A DNA stretch of 64,000 nt from SIG440 sp045586925 (GTDB lineage Bacteria > Bacillota > Clostridia > Monoglobales > Monoglobaceae): NCBI GenBank assembly GCA_045586925.1, contig JAZNBG010000013.1, forward strand, positions 61,180 to 125,179. The letters are read 5' to 3'. Of this stretch, positions 24,004 through 33,604 are shown piece after piece. Each line of letters opens with the position of its first letter. Positions within the stretch are counted from its first letter, which is position 1. Below the pieces are notes generated by a model. It saw nothing but the letters and a program-made list of their open reading frames with translations, did no database searches and had not been told where the DNA came from. Made by a program: the position numbers and the translations under genes.

Positions 24004-25878
24004 TTAGTCATTTTCAACGGGTTTAAATTCACAAGGCTCCAGAATAAATTCCTTCTTTTCTGTGCCATAGTCAATAGTAACCTTTGCAGGGTTGTCAAAG
24101 TCTGTATTAAGAAGGTAAACCTTGCCGCCCTCATAAACACTAAATCTGATTGAATCGTTGCCGTATACCTTGATGTCGGCTGATCTGTGGCTTGCCGCCA
24201 GGATTTCACGAACTAAAGTGGTATACATAGGTACTGCCGCACCAAATGGGTATTCAAGATTGGTCATAAGGAGCGCATAACCTTCGCCCACCTTGTTTTC
24301 TACCAACGAAATAGGCATTGCATCAATATCTCTGTCAACAAACTTATTTGAAAGCCTTGCCGCAGCTACACCGCCTGTCAGCTTTGTTCCTGCATAGGTT
24401 ATATAACCCTCGGCAAAATAGGGATCGCCACATTCAAAATGCAGGGAAGGATACATAAGTTCGGGGACAATACTCTTGCAGAACTTGCTGCCTTCGTCCT
24501 TGCATACAATGTTTTCAGCATCAAGGGTACATCCAAATAAGTCAGTTACATCACCGCCGTTTAAAAGAGCGATGCTGCCGTCTCTTTGGATTGATGTGTT
24601 AAGGTGTGCCGCCATCATAAACAGACGTCCGCCCTTTTTAACAAATTCTTTAAGGTTGTCATAAATTTCCTGAGTCATTGAGTTCCAGCCAACAAAGATA
24701 AGGTAGTCATACTTGCAGAAGATATCTGCCGAAGCATCTGCGGGGATAACATCATAAAGACCGTAACCGGGAGCGCCTGATGTATCTACATCACCATAGT
24801 TGTGTACATCACACCAACGGCGCTTGCGCTGAAGGTCCTCAAGTATTCTCCATGAGAATTCTGCCGGTCCGTAGCCATATTCCTTTTGCAGATGTCCGCG
24901 CCATAATGAGCCGCCACTGTGACGGAAGCTGCTGCCGTCAAGGTTGCCACGTACAAACGCAACTCTTACCTTGGGGCCGCCTGCAGGACGTACATCTTTC
25001 GCTGTAAACTTTGCAAAGTCACGCATAACTTTGCGATAATTCTGACAGACAGGATGGTCATAGCCAAAGGCACATCGACTTATCATCTCGTCTACGGTTT
25101 GACCTTCGGGATATTCCTGTGTATACTCCGCATGAAATCCCGCCATTTCGTCACCGCTTTCGGTCATAAAATACGTTGCACCTGCAAGATACGAAAACTC
25201 ATAACCCATCTTAAAACGCTTTTCCCTTATGGCATCGTATCTAAGACCGCCATAGAATTCATGCGCCATATATGCCTCCCAGCCGGGACAGTTGTATGCC
25301 TTAACAGCGCCACGGGTATAAGCTGTAGCAATTTCAACATCTCCGGGCCAGATTTCCATTGATGGAAAGGTGATTCCTGCTTCACAATTATATGTAACCA
25401 TAGCAGTTGATTCAACAACCGATGTATTTAAAGTGTCACCCTTGCTGTTGCCCTTGGCATATTTTGCAACGCGATTAACATACATATCCTTTGCTTGTTG
25501 CAAATCATCGTATACAATGTGGGGATTTTCGCTGTAGCCCGAGCCCTTGCATGAGAAGGAAGAGCCTGTTTCGCCCATATAATATCCAAAGAAATAATCG
25601 CCTGCGATTTCCTTCATCTTTTTCACTGTTTCATCTGTAAAACCCGCTTCTGCTCTGTTGCCACCACCGGTAAAATAAAAATACATCTTTTTGTCAGCAA
25701 GAAATTTTGCCCATTCAATAAAATTTTCCTGAGTTACGGGTTCCTTTGCCTGATTTAATGAAATACTTACATAATTCATACCTTCAGCATACTTTTGTTC
25801 AAAGGTTTCGTAAAACTCCTTGTCGCTCATACTGTACTCACCAATACGAAAGCCGTTTAAAATTTTTTCTTTTTCCAT
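24004..25878 (-). CDS. Unclassified glycosidase-like protein with a beta-galactosidase-trimerisation-like domain
   Basis: A 624-residue cytoplasmic protein. The first 320 residues read as a TIM barrel (GMNYVSISLNQAKEP, DYFFGYYMGETGSS, with Glu in MGETG as a candidate acid). From about 330 to 540 there is a flavodoxin-like segment (KYDYLIFVGWNSMTQEIYDNLKEFVKKGGRLFMMAAH) like the trimerisation domain of GH42-type enzymes. The last 60 residues are a small beta domain. The start follows GGGGGAG by 5-6 bases. Family and substrate are not recognised. It is the last gene of the minus-strand carbohydrate block, separated from the previous gene by a hairpin. Confidence 0.55.
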   Translation of the reverse strand: MEKEKILNGFRIGEYSMSDKEFYETFEQKYAEGMNYVSISLNQAKEPVTQENFIEWAKFLADKKMYFYFTGGGNRAEAGFTDETVKKMKEIAGDYFFGYYMGETGSSFSCKGSGYSENPHIVYDDLQQAKDMYVNRVAKYAKGNSKGDTLNTSVVESTAMVTYNCEAGITFPSMEIWPGDVEIATAYTRGAVKAYNCPGWEAYMAHEFYGGLRYDAIREKRFKMGYEFSYLAGATYFMTESGDEMAGFHAEYTQEYPEGQTVDEMISRCAFGYDHPVCQNYRKVMRDFAKFTAKDVRPAGGPKVRVAFVRGNLDGSSFRHSGGSLWRGHLQKEYGYGPAEFSWRILEDLQRKRRWCDVHNYGDVDTSGAPGYGLYDVIPADASADIFCKYDYLIFVGWNSMTQEIYDNLKEFVKKGGRLFMMAAHLNTSIQRDGSIALLNGGDVTDLFGCTLDAENIVCKDEGSKFCKSIVPELMYPSLHFECGDPYFAEGYITYAGTKLTGGVAAARLSNKFVDRDIDAMPISLVENKVGEGYALLMTNLEYPFGAAVPMYTTLVREILAASHRSADIKVYGNDSIRFSVYEGGKVYLLNTDFDNPAKVTIDYGTEKKEFILEPCEFKPVEND

Positions 25879-25917
25879 TTTGCTCCCCCTATATTAGAAT
25901 TTATTTTAGAACAATGC

Positions 25918-25941
25918 GGGCGGACAATATATTATCCGCCC
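25918..25941 (-). terminator. Hairpin between two carbohydrate genes
   Basis: GGGCGGA (25918-25924) and TCCGCCC (25935-25941) flank an AT-rich loop. It sits in the 170-base gap between the 269-residue gene and the 624-residue gene and could dampen transcription of the latter. No T run follows, so it may instead be an mRNA-stabilising stem. Confidence 0.45.
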
Positions 25942-26048
25942 GACAGTTTTTCTGTAAAAAAACAGATTATACAAGCCAAGAGTGAATACACACACTTAGC
26001 GACACTTACCTCTGTAACAGGAACTGCATATGTCTGTCCCTTGAAAAG

Positions 26049-26858
26049 CTATTCGGAGATTATCTCGTCACCGTGTTCCTCCATCCACTCGACAGCAGCA
26101 TCGTATGCTTCATAATCAAGGTCTGCCATTGTGTTTGTGTGCAGAACAACACCTTCTGCTTCGCCTGAAAGAACCCTTTCACGATACCAGTCAAGCTGCC
26201 ATTTAACCGCTTTGGCTGTTGCTTCCTTTTCTTCGCCAAAGTTCCAGAGATAGCATCCAAACATTTTTCGTTGATTGGGTGCCAGCTTCTTTAGCAACTC
26301 AAACTTTTCGGGAATAAGGGGAACATCCTTTTCCTCCCAGGTCCACATAATAACTCCGTCATAATCTGACATATATTTTGCAAATTCCTCATCTTCGGCC
26401 GCATCAAGTCCAAAGTCTCTGGTATAAACAACCATCCATGTATCAAGACGTCTTACGTCATTGTTGCGGAATTTTTCGTGTATTTTTTTGTAATCCTCAA
26501 TTGTAATTTGGTCTGCATTTGTTGTTCTGAAATCATCTAAAACTGTACAGCCGATATTTGGAAATTCCTTTGCATCTTCAAGAAATGCATCAACAGTTTT
26601 TATGTCGCCCTTGGCAGCAATCGCATCATTTCCAAACTCCCAGCCTACTTGTTTTAAGGTTTTAAAGGATTTGTTGTATTGTCTGCGATTAACCTTTACA
26701 TTTTTATGCTCACCATCAGGCACCATAAAGACATTTCTTACGCCTAAATATATGCACGCCTCCATTGGTGTCATTCGTGACGCCTTTGTGTTCCCGTATG
26801 CATTGTTGTAACATCCCTCCGGATGTCCCCAAAGCCAGAATTTATCTCTTAACAGCAT
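26049..26858 (-). CDS. Unknown TIM-barrel-like protein of the carbohydrate block
   Basis: A 269-residue soluble protein that I do not recognise. Repeated strand-helix units with acidic strand ends (GCTVLDDFRTTNAD, LDTWMVVYTRD, YDGVIMWTWEEKD, EGVVLHTNTMADL) suggest a TIM barrel of the glycosidase or epimerase kind, with Asp-Asp and Glu-Glu-Lys-Asp as candidate active-site groups. No signal peptide is seen. AAAGGAG lies about 9 bases before the ATG. Position between the SGNH esterase and the 624-residue protein suggests a job in the same glycan pathway. Confidence 0.5.
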   Translation of the reverse strand: MLLRDKFWLWGHPEGCYNNAYGNTKASRMTPMEACIYLGVRNVFMVPDGEHKNVKVNRRQYNKSFKTLKQVGWEFGNDAIAAKGDIKTVDAFLEDAKEFPNIGCTVLDDFRTTNADQITIEDYKKIHEKFRNNDVRRLDTWMVVYTRDFGLDAAEDEEFAKYMSDYDGVIMWTWEEKDVPLIPEKFELLKKLAPNQRKMFGCYLWNFGEEKEATAKAVKWQLDWYRERVLSGEAEGVVLHTNTMADLDYEAYDAAVEWMEEHGDEIISE

Positions 26859-26955
26859 AGTGGTTTTCTCCTTTTTAAATTATTTCAAACAATTCTCCTT
26901 GTAGAAATGCTTAAAAATGTCGATAAGCATATAAGCCTTTTATAATAAAGATAGT

Positions 26956-28014
26956 TTACGGTTTCAGTATTTTTTCAATTTCTTCGCCAATAACCTTTGC
27001 CATCATTGCATAGCCATAGTCATTTGGGTGAATATCGTCAACCGTGCCTTCGTTATTGGTTGGTTCCATAATTTTTTGTCCCGAGATAAAGTAGACATTT
27101 TTATCGCCTGCTCGTTTTGCGTTTTCGTAGGTCTGCTTAACAATCTCAAACCTCTTTTGCTCTGACTCATCCAAATATACCTTTGGTCTGGTCACCATCA
27201 CAATAGGCAAATCAGGATTTGCATTGCGAATGGTTTTGAACATTTTCTCGTGTGTTTCAGCAAGATATTCAGCCGAGGGCGAGTTGTGGTCGTAATCATA
27301 AACAAAAACTGACATATCCAGCTTTTTAATATATTCTGCGATTTCGTCCTCAGCCAATGCACTGCCCGAAAACCCCAGATTTATATAGTCACAGTCAACC
27401 ATTCTGGATATGATACTTTCGTAACTGCTGCCGGGTCTTGATGCGCAGCAACCCTGAGTTATAGATGAACCATAAAACACAACGGGCGTCTTTATACTGT
27501 ACTCATCAGGAGCCTCAACAAAGGCATCCTTTGCAACACCGATGTGCAACTTTGTGACCTCGCTGTAAAGGGGAAAATTAATGGTAATTTCCCGGGTTTC
27601 ATTTGTGTTAAATTCATGAACAGAGGAGTACCCATCAACAATATCAACAGGCAATATAAATGTTTTATAATACCTTTGACCGTTTTTGTCCTTTATGTAC
27701 ATATCAAAACCCGAGGAGCCGGTCATTGCAAAGCGGGTCATTCTGTGTATATGGCCCATTTCGGCATTAATTGCTATATATGGGCTGTTGGTTTTAAAAC
27801 GCACTCTGCCACCTGCTGTATGAGTATGTAGCGAAAAAACATCCTTACTTACCGTTTTTGCCACATCCTCGGGTATTCTGCGGAACATGCCGTCTTTATA
27901 AAATAATCCGTGAATACTGAATGGTTTATTTAAGACATCATAAAAGACAATATCGCTTTTATCAATTTCTGTTTTAAGCACAAAATTTTTATCTATCTCT
28001 GCAATATTTCTCAT
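26956..28014 (-). CDS. SGNH/GDSL-family carbohydrate esterase
   Basis: A 352-residue hydrolase with an N-terminal beta-sandwich (about 1-170) and a C-terminal SGNH domain, the layout of CE2-like deacetylases. Block I is FYGSSITQG with nucleophile Ser184, block II INLGFSGSA supplies the Gly, and block V DDIHPNDYGY supplies the Asp-His pair. It has no signal peptide, so it probably deacylates oligosaccharides after uptake. A weak AAAGG site precedes the ATG by about 11 bases. It lies between the GHL6-like gene and the TIM-barrel-like gene in one transcription direction. Confidence 0.8.
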   Translation of the reverse strand: MRNIAEIDKNFVLKTEIDKSDIVFYDVLNKPFSIHGLFYKDGMFRRIPEDVAKTVSKDVFSLHTHTAGGRVRFKTNSPYIAINAEMGHIHRMTRFAMTGSSGFDMYIKDKNGQRYYKTFILPVDIVDGYSSVHEFNTNETREITINFPLYSEVTKLHIGVAKDAFVEAPDEYSIKTPVVFYGSSITQGCCASRPGSSYESIISRMVDCDYINLGFSGSALAEDEIAEYIKKLDMSVFVYDYDHNSPSAEYLAETHEKMFKTIRNANPDLPIVMVTRPKVYLDESEQKRFEIVKQTYENAKRAGDKNVYFISGQKIMEPTNNEGTVDDIHPNDYGYAMMAKVIGEEIEKILKP

Positions 28015-28041
28015 AGTAGGTATAACCTTTCGCGATTTAAA

Positions 28042-29913
28042 TCATTTCTCAAGTAAAATCATTTCAAATCCGCTGATTTCAGGCAAAGTTATCTCTGTAT
28101 AGCCATCAGATACCGAGATTTCAACCGGATTTTTGTCCGGCAGGGTTACGGCTTTTTTGTATGTACCCAATACCTTTACTTTTTTACCTGCCGGCAATAC
28201 GGTATGCTCCTCGATAATACCACGGCTGCCTCTGAGTTCGGGGTGGGTGGTCTTTACCATAAATATTCTGTCATCCCCATATGACAAAAGAGATGTTCTT
28301 GCACTTGACGGCAAATCTTGTGCAAGTATCAGTCTGTGGGGAACAAATTCGTTTATAAGCGACGAAATCAGTTCCTTAAGATAAACTGCGCCATAACTTA
28401 AATAACTTCTGAATATATCAAAACATATATGTGCATATCGGTCTTTTTTGACAACTGCAGAATACTCCGTTTCGCCCTTTGGCGGAATGTATACATATCC
28501 GTGTCTGCCGTCCCAGACATTGTTAAAATACGGGTTTATGTATGGCGAAACCGAGTAGTCGCTCTTGATTAAAGCAGATGCCAAATATCCTGACCTGATG
28601 CTTTCGCCTTGGGTCTTGAAATACACCTGCGAAGAATTATCCTCTCCGCAATACTCAATATGCTGCCACGGCTTTAATTCCTGCGACAAACTCTTTCCGC
28701 AGGATATTACAGCACCTTCAAACCTTTCAAGTTTTTCTTTGAATTTGTCGTTGATTTCAACATTGTCAGGTATAACAAGCAACTTATATTGCGACAAATC
28801 CATATTTTCGTCTTTTATATCATAGCAGATTTTAAGTTCTGCAAGCATTCGGCAAGCACCACGATTGCTGTCGTCGGGCTTGATTGTAGCATTGTTTCTT
28901 AAAATACACACGTCTGACAGAACTTGGCTGTTTGCAGTCCAGTTTTCAACCGATTTTGCGTAGGAGAACATTTTGCCGATGCTATCATAAAGTTCTTTAT
29001 CCAATTTGCCGTGGGGATGCAAATGGTCGCCCATGGATATGCCATATCCCTGCATAAAAGCATCATACATATCGTTTTCTAAAGCGGCATTTGTTCTGAC
29101 ACCACCAAAGTCGCCCCAGGTGTCAACAAACCTTCCTGTCATATACAGTCTGTCATCGCTGAAATGCCTGTAATAAGGTGCATAGCAACCAAAATATTCA
29201 TATCCCCAGTCTTTACCGGTGGGCAGACACTCGATTTCCGAATGACTGTATAAGTGAGGGAAGAGGTGGAAGGGACAGTTGAAATACAGACGCATACTTT
29301 TGGGAACTCTTTCGCGTATTTGCTCCAAAAACTCGAGTCTGACCTTATCTGCAAACTCAGCAACTTGTTGGTCGTCTGTGAAATCCACGCCCTCGGCTTT
29401 CATTCTCTCTATGCATTTTGGGCAATAACAGATATGAGATCTAAAACAGTCGCAAAAAATGCCGTCGGGATTTAACGCCACCATTTCGTCAATTTCAGCC
29501 AATAAATGCTCTCTATATCCCGTGTTATAGCAGGCCAACCTGAAAAAACTGTTTCTTGCATTGCCCAATGTATAAACACTGCCATCCTTTTTTATAACCA
29601 TATATTCAGGATGCTGATAACAAAGTTCGTGATTTAATCCAGCGTTTATATAGGCAGTAACACCAATCTCCTGCTTATGACATTCTTCAATGACATCAGC
29701 CAGCATATTGCTGCGAAGTCCCGGATATTTTGTGCCCACCTTGGTGTCATAGTATGAAAAGCCAATATTACACCTTGCAAACATATTGATGTATGTAACA
29801 TTTGCGCCTTTTAGTGTTTGTGCAAAATCCTTTGCATCAAAATCACAGCAAATTTTGTCAATACCGGGCAATGTGTGAAAGTCTATGTGGATAGCTCTGT
29901 TCAGTTTATTCAT
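28042..29913 (-). CDS. GHL6-like hypothetical glycosyl hydrolase with trimerisation-like domain
   Basis: A 623-residue cytoplasmic protein. The N-terminal barrel (about 1-340) has NVTYINMFARCNIGFSYYD, IGVTAYINAGL and NPDGIFCDCF (148-157), followed at once by Cys162, Cys164 and Cys167 in CYCPKCIERM, a pattern known from proteins called hypothetical glycosyl hydrolase 6. A GH42-type trimerisation segment follows (YKLLVIPDNVEINDKFKEKL, about 390-410). The shared Cys knuckle after the catalytic strand links it to the protein at 3703-4734. The substrate is unknown; fucosidase- or rhamnosidase-like activity is possible. AAGGAGG precedes the ATG, and the DUF4432-like gene ends 5 bases upstream. Confidence 0.65.
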   Translation of the reverse strand: MNKLNRAIHIDFHTLPGIDKICCDFDAKDFAQTLKGANVTYINMFARCNIGFSYYDTKVGTKYPGLRSNMLADVIEECHKQEIGVTAYINAGLNHELCYQHPEYMVIKKDGSVYTLGNARNSFFRLACYNTGYREHLLAEIDEMVALNPDGIFCDCFRSHICYCPKCIERMKAEGVDFTDDQQVAEFADKVRLEFLEQIRERVPKSMRLYFNCPFHLFPHLYSHSEIECLPTGKDWGYEYFGCYAPYYRHFSDDRLYMTGRFVDTWGDFGGVRTNAALENDMYDAFMQGYGISMGDHLHPHGKLDKELYDSIGKMFSYAKSVENWTANSQVLSDVCILRNNATIKPDDSNRGACRMLAELKICYDIKDENMDLSQYKLLVIPDNVEINDKFKEKLERFEGAVISCGKSLSQELKPWQHIEYCGEDNSSQVYFKTQGESIRSGYLASALIKSDYSVSPYINPYFNNVWDGRHGYVYIPPKGETEYSAVVKKDRYAHICFDIFRSYLSYGAVYLKELISSLINEFVPHRLILAQDLPSSARTSLLSYGDDRIFMVKTTHPELRGSRGIIEEHTVLPAGKKVKVLGTYKKAVTLPDKNPVEISVSDGYTEITLPEISGFEMILLEK

Positions 29914-29918
29914 AAATC

Positions 29919-31004
29919 TTACCTCCTTGAAAGTTTCTCTATTTTATCTTCAATCTTTCTGCTCTCGTCAGGCGATAGAATCCCTGCCGTAATATGCAAT
30001 GCATGTGATTCGCCGCTGCCAAGATATTTCTCATATCCGCGCTCCTTGCAATAAAGATAGCCCTTGTGCTCTGCAGTGGCAGGAAGCACCATGCCAAGTG
30101 CATCCTCGTCGTCAGTTCTTGCAATCCATCTTAGTCCAAGGGGTAGTTCTTCGGGTCTGTGACACACATAGCAGGCACATCCGTCAGGAAGAATCTGCAT
30201 CGTGTGCGCATTACCCTCTTCGTCTGAATCATATTTGCAGGTAAACAAGATTTCAGGTGCATAGCTTTGAGTGGAACTATCGATAGTATCCATTATTGAT
30301 ATATCCTTGTCCAGCTTTTCAAGATAATCCATTGTTTCGTTTGCCCGTGGATAACCCATCGGAACCTCGTGATGAACTTTAATATTTTCAGGCTTTGCTG
30401 TGTATAAAAGCTTTGAATTATCAATGGGTTTAAAATTCAAATGACACAAGTAAAAATATTCAAGAGGTAAATCTTTTTTATTGATGATGTTTATAATTAA
30501 ATCTATGGTAGACGCGTTTTCATAAAGTCTGCATTCAGGGATAAAGTCATAATTTAATTGAAATGCTCGTTTATGACTGTATACTCCGCCAAGGGAAACA
30601 TATTTGCCTCTTTCGTCTTCGCCAAATAAGATGTATGTTTCTTTGTATTTTGCTATGGGAAGCTCGCCATGTCGCTGATGCGTGTCCTTATCCGACGGAT
30701 TTCCTATGGCAGTAAGTCCGCAATGCATCATAAAGCAACCATAGCTTTCGCTATATGTATTATAGCACACCTCTGGCTCGTCATATATAGACTTCATAAC
30801 CAGATTATGATCCAAAAACTCCATCTCCCAAATCATCTGTCCCATAAAGGGGAGGAGGGTTAAAAAGCCTTTGTCGTTTTTTAAGCGTACAGCCTCAACA
30901 CCGGTTGAATATGTAAATGTTGACACCGAAAGCGAGCCGCTTTCAAAAATAAGTCTCTCATCCGTTGCAAACATAGATTTATAAAGTACAATTTTTCCTT
31001 CCAT
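29919..31004 (-). CDS. DUF4432-like aldose-epimerase-fold protein
   Basis: A 361-residue soluble protein rich in beta strands. The segment MHCGLTAIGNPSDKDTHQRH, then GELPIAKY (about 137-164), is close to the signature region of DUF4432 proteins, which share the galactose mutarotase fold; conserved His residues in it would act at the sugar ring. A further His-rich stretch (YFYLCHLNF) matches the family's second motif. I start it at ATG 31004 (AGGAGTG 7-8 bases upstream) because the upstream frame to 31199 runs into a repeat element. It probably interconverts anomers or binds a sugar in the same pathway. Confidence 0.65.
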   Translation of the reverse strand: MEGKIVLYKSMFATDERLIFESGSLSVSTFTYSTGVEAVRLKNDKGFLTLLPFMGQMIWEMEFLDHNLVMKSIYDEPEVCYNTYSESYGCFMMHCGLTAIGNPSDKDTHQRHGELPIAKYKETYILFGEDERGKYVSLGGVYSHKRAFQLNYDFIPECRLYENASTIDLIINIINKKDLPLEYFYLCHLNFKPIDNSKLLYTAKPENIKVHHEVPMGYPRANETMDYLEKLDKDISIMDTIDSSTQSYAPEILFTCKYDSDEEGNAHTMQILPDGCACYVCHRPEELPLGLRWIARTDDEDALGMVLPATAEHKGYLYCKERGYEKYLGSGESHALHITAGILSPDESRKIEDKIEKLSRR

Positions 31005-31062
31005 AACTATCACTCCTGAACATTTTAATACTAAACTGTGGGAATAACCAAATAAACTACCT

Positions 31063-31264
31063 TTATAATAGTGAACGGCGAAACACGTTAGTGTTTCAGT
31101 TTGCGAAAATCGCAAACCCTTTGCAAACATTATGTTTGCAAAGCCCGTACCTATTGCAACAAGGTCCGCGAAAATTATTTTACAAAATAATTTTCGCAAC
31201 AGCAGAATATTTGCTGTTGCGAAATAGCGTGATTACGCTATTTCGCCAAAGGACACTTGTTATA
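31063..31264. repeat. Hairpin-mosaic repeat, copy 2
   Basis: The 111 bp core 31154-31264 is about 90% identical to 19445-19555. Ahead of it is a different run of hairpins: GAAACAC/GTGTTTC, GTTTGCG/CGCAAAC and TTTGCAAAC/GTTTGCAAA. The right end provides the stop codon region of the alpha/beta hydrolase gene (TAA at 31260-31262 on the minus strand). Both copies therefore begin right at the end of a minus-strand gene and fill the spacer to the next gene of the same strand. Confidence 0.7.
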
Positions 31265-31991
31265 GTTTTGACTCAATAATATCAGCTAATTCGTTTGACT
31301 TCTGCAGCATACCGTGGGGATGATGTCCCTGAGCCTTTCTGGGTATAATTGTCAGCAAGTCCATATTTTCGGAATATGCCTCTTCAAGCAATCTTCCGTT
31401 TGAATAATAATTCACCGTCATATCCTCGGTGCCATATAACATAATTACCGGGAACTTTTCCTCGATAAGTCTATGAACATTGTTTATGGGATTTTCTGCC
31501 AATTTGAAAATATCGCATCGTTTAACGCCGGGATACGCCGCTTTGAATTCAGCCTCCCATATTCCCTCGCATTTTGCGTCGTTAAAACGTCCGGGCCAAT
31601 CCAAAAAGTTAAGCACGGGTGCATCGATAACAAGGCAGGCTACATATTGGGGATAATAACTTGCAAAGTTTACCGCCTGTGCACCGCCACAGCTCATTCC
31701 CACCAAAATGCATCTGCAATCAAGGTCATATGTCTTTGATACATATTCTATAAACCTTGATTTTCTGTCGCAATCGGCACGATTTGCCAATCTTGTGTGG
31801 TTTTTTACGTGAACAAGATGATAGCCACGTTTCAAAAGTTCAATTTCAAGCTCGGGAAAAGCATTCCAATACTCGGTTTTAAAAGCCATTTTCCCATTTG
31901 GTGCTGTTTTTGGAAAAACTATATACCCAACAGTATCTTCAAAATCAAATATTTCACATTCAAATCCGTTAAACAAAGTTTTTTCGCTCAT
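31260..31991 (-). CDS. Alpha/beta-hydrolase of the glycan locus
   Basis: A 243-residue cytoplasmic hydrolase. Nucleophile Ser100 is in VGMSCGGAQ, the Asp is probably in YGTEDMTVN (about 192-200) and the His is in QGHHPHGM near the C-terminus. Between these, the cap region is short. The fold resembles acetyl-xylan esterase or S9-like esterases without the propeller. The C-terminal codons come from the edge of a hairpin repeat, so the last residues may have been replaced when the repeat arrived. It lies 17 bases downstream of the sulfatase gene and probably removes an acyl group from the same glycan. Confidence 0.75.
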   Translation of the reverse strand: MSEKTLFNGFECEIFDFEDTVGYIVFPKTAPNGKMAFKTEYWNAFPELEIELLKRGYHLVHVKNHTRLANRADCDRKSRFIEYVSKTYDLDCRCILVGMSCGGAQAVNFASYYPQYVACLVIDAPVLNFLDWPGRFNDAKCEGIWEAEFKAAYPGVKRCDIFKLAENPINNVHRLIEEKFPVIMLYGTEDMTVNYYSNGRLLEEAYSENMDLLTIIPRKAQGHHPHGMLQKSNELADIIESKL

Positions 31992-32008
31992 AATAATAAC
32001 CGCCTTTT

Positions 32009-33598
32009 TTATTTAAAGTATACTCCATAATGTGCTTTTATTTCTTTTTCCTTGCAGAATTCGTTGAAATCACAATCCAGACCTGCCGCTTTAAGTCTTT
32101 CAATCTGTGTCATGGTTGCAAGGGGATAACAGATCTCAAATGGTTCAAGGAATTTGGGGTCTTTTTTCTTCAGTCCCTCCTGAACACTTGGTACCATATC
32201 GTGAGCCTCAATTTTAACGCCTTTTGCTATTGCCAAAAAGTCGATAATATGCATAAGGAACTTGCGTTCAATCTCTGCATATTCGGGTTTTCCTGTCAGA
32301 TTTGTCATTTCAGTGGGGTCATTTTCTCTGTCATAGAGGTAAGACTGTCCTGCAAATGGATAGTATATATAGGTATAACGCTTGTCAACGATTGTTTTTG
32401 AGCTGTCGCAGAATTCGCTCATATTTACTTCGCGTTGGGGAATTGTGCCGTTGGCAAGACCGATTACCGACCTTGACACGCCAAATCTTGCATCATCGCC
32501 TGCTATATCCAGCATTGTTGCACCAATATCCAGATTACCGCATAATGCATCGCAATGGGTTCCCTTTTCGAGTTCGGGATGATTTGCCATAATAAGGGGA
32601 ACAAAAAGCTGCGACTTATAGGGCCACGGGCCCTTTGTGCAAGTGTTATAGTCATTGTCCACACTTCCGTGGTCAGAGGAGAAGATAATGGTTGTGTTCT
32701 CATACACGCCGTTATCCTTAAGGGACTTTATCAGTCTTCCCACAAGGGTATCAACCTCTACAATCATCTCGCAATAGACACGGCGTTCCTCCATTCGTTC
32801 CTCGGTTACAGAGTCGGGGTCAACCAATGCCTCGTGAGAGTTCAGATACGCTCTGCGATACTTTTCTACATCGCCGATATCCTGACGGGTAGAATTTATA
32901 AGGGTTGGTATTTTGTTAATATCAACAGTTCCTGCAACCTCTTTAGGTGCAACAAGGGGGCCGTGAGGCTCGTGCAGTCCGCAGTAGAGGAAGAAGGGGG
33001 CACCCTCTTTTTCAGGGGCTGCTCCGTTTGGTGCCTTTCCTGTGGAAGTATAACTGTCAATAAATTCGGTTGCACGGTCTACTGCCCAGCGGTCAAGATG
33101 GTCCTCTTCGGAATATTTAAAATACATACCGTCTGTCGCCCAGGGTCTTGTTGCTTCGGGATGTCTGGATTGTAAGTATTCCATATACTTTTCGCCGTCA
33201 CAAAGGTATTTTGCCGCCGGAACAACATCCTGAGGTCTTAAATATTTAAAACCGATTCTGTTGCCTGCGGGAGCGTGGTCAAAAATGCCTGTTGCCGCAG
33301 TCATATAGCCTGCCTCGTTAAGTCTTTCGGGGAGGTATTTGATGCCGTCCCTACAGGGCATATCGTTTGTCCATCCGCAATGTCCCGATACAAACTCACC
33401 GGTCATTATTGACGCACGTGCAGGGGCACAAACTGTTGATGCGGTGATGGCATTGTCAAAGGTAACACCATTTGCCGCAAGCTGGTCAATGTTTGGTGTA
33501 GGTATAAAGTCCGCACCGTAGGCATTTAAAAAATCGGGGCGCAGCTGGTCACACAATATCAGCACTACATTACGTCTTGAATCTGTTGAATTTCCCAT
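32009..33598 (-). CDS. Cys-type sulfatase (formylglycine-dependent)
   Basis: A 529-residue type I sulfatase that removes sulfate esters from a glycan or glycoside. The signature CAPARASIMTG is at 57-67, with Cys57 as the residue converted to formylglycine, and Pro59 and Arg61 conserved. Metal ligands are visible in LILCDQLRPD (Asp17) and in IFSSDHGSVDND (about 304-315). There is no signal peptide, so it is cytoplasmic, which fits maturation by the cytosolic radical-SAM enzyme encoded 6 bases upstream. The substrate is unknown; the neighbouring rhamnosidase and esterases suggest a sulfated, acylated plant, algal or host glycan. Confidence 0.92.
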   Translation of the reverse strand: MGNSTDSRRNVVLILCDQLRPDFLNAYGADFIPTPNIDQLAANGVTFDNAITASTVCAPARASIMTGEFVSGHCGWTNDMPCRDGIKYLPERLNEAGYMTAATGIFDHAPAGNRIGFKYLRPQDVVPAAKYLCDGEKYMEYLQSRHPEATRPWATDGMYFKYSEEDHLDRWAVDRATEFIDSYTSTGKAPNGAAPEKEGAPFFLYCGLHEPHGPLVAPKEVAGTVDINKIPTLINSTRQDIGDVEKYRRAYLNSHEALVDPDSVTEERMEERRVYCEMIVEVDTLVGRLIKSLKDNGVYENTTIIFSSDHGSVDNDYNTCTKGPWPYKSQLFVPLIMANHPELEKGTHCDALCGNLDIGATMLDIAGDDARFGVSRSVIGLANGTIPQREVNMSEFCDSSKTIVDKRYTYIYYPFAGQSYLYDRENDPTEMTNLTGKPEYAEIERKFLMHIIDFLAIAKGVKIEAHDMVPSVQEGLKKKDPKFLEPFEICYPLATMTQIERLKAAGLDCDFNEFCKEKEIKAHYGVYFK

Positions 33599-33604
33599 TT
33601 TTCT

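Noticed and set aside
31005..31199. N-terminal extension of the DUF4432-like protein
   Set aside because: The extra codons fall in a hairpin repeat and lack a ribosome site, whereas ATG 31004 has a good one.
32555..33175. 206-codon open frame antisense to the sulfatase
   Set aside because: The sulfatase frame has its catalytic motif and full length; the antisense frame has no recognisable domain and is a by-product of codon bias.
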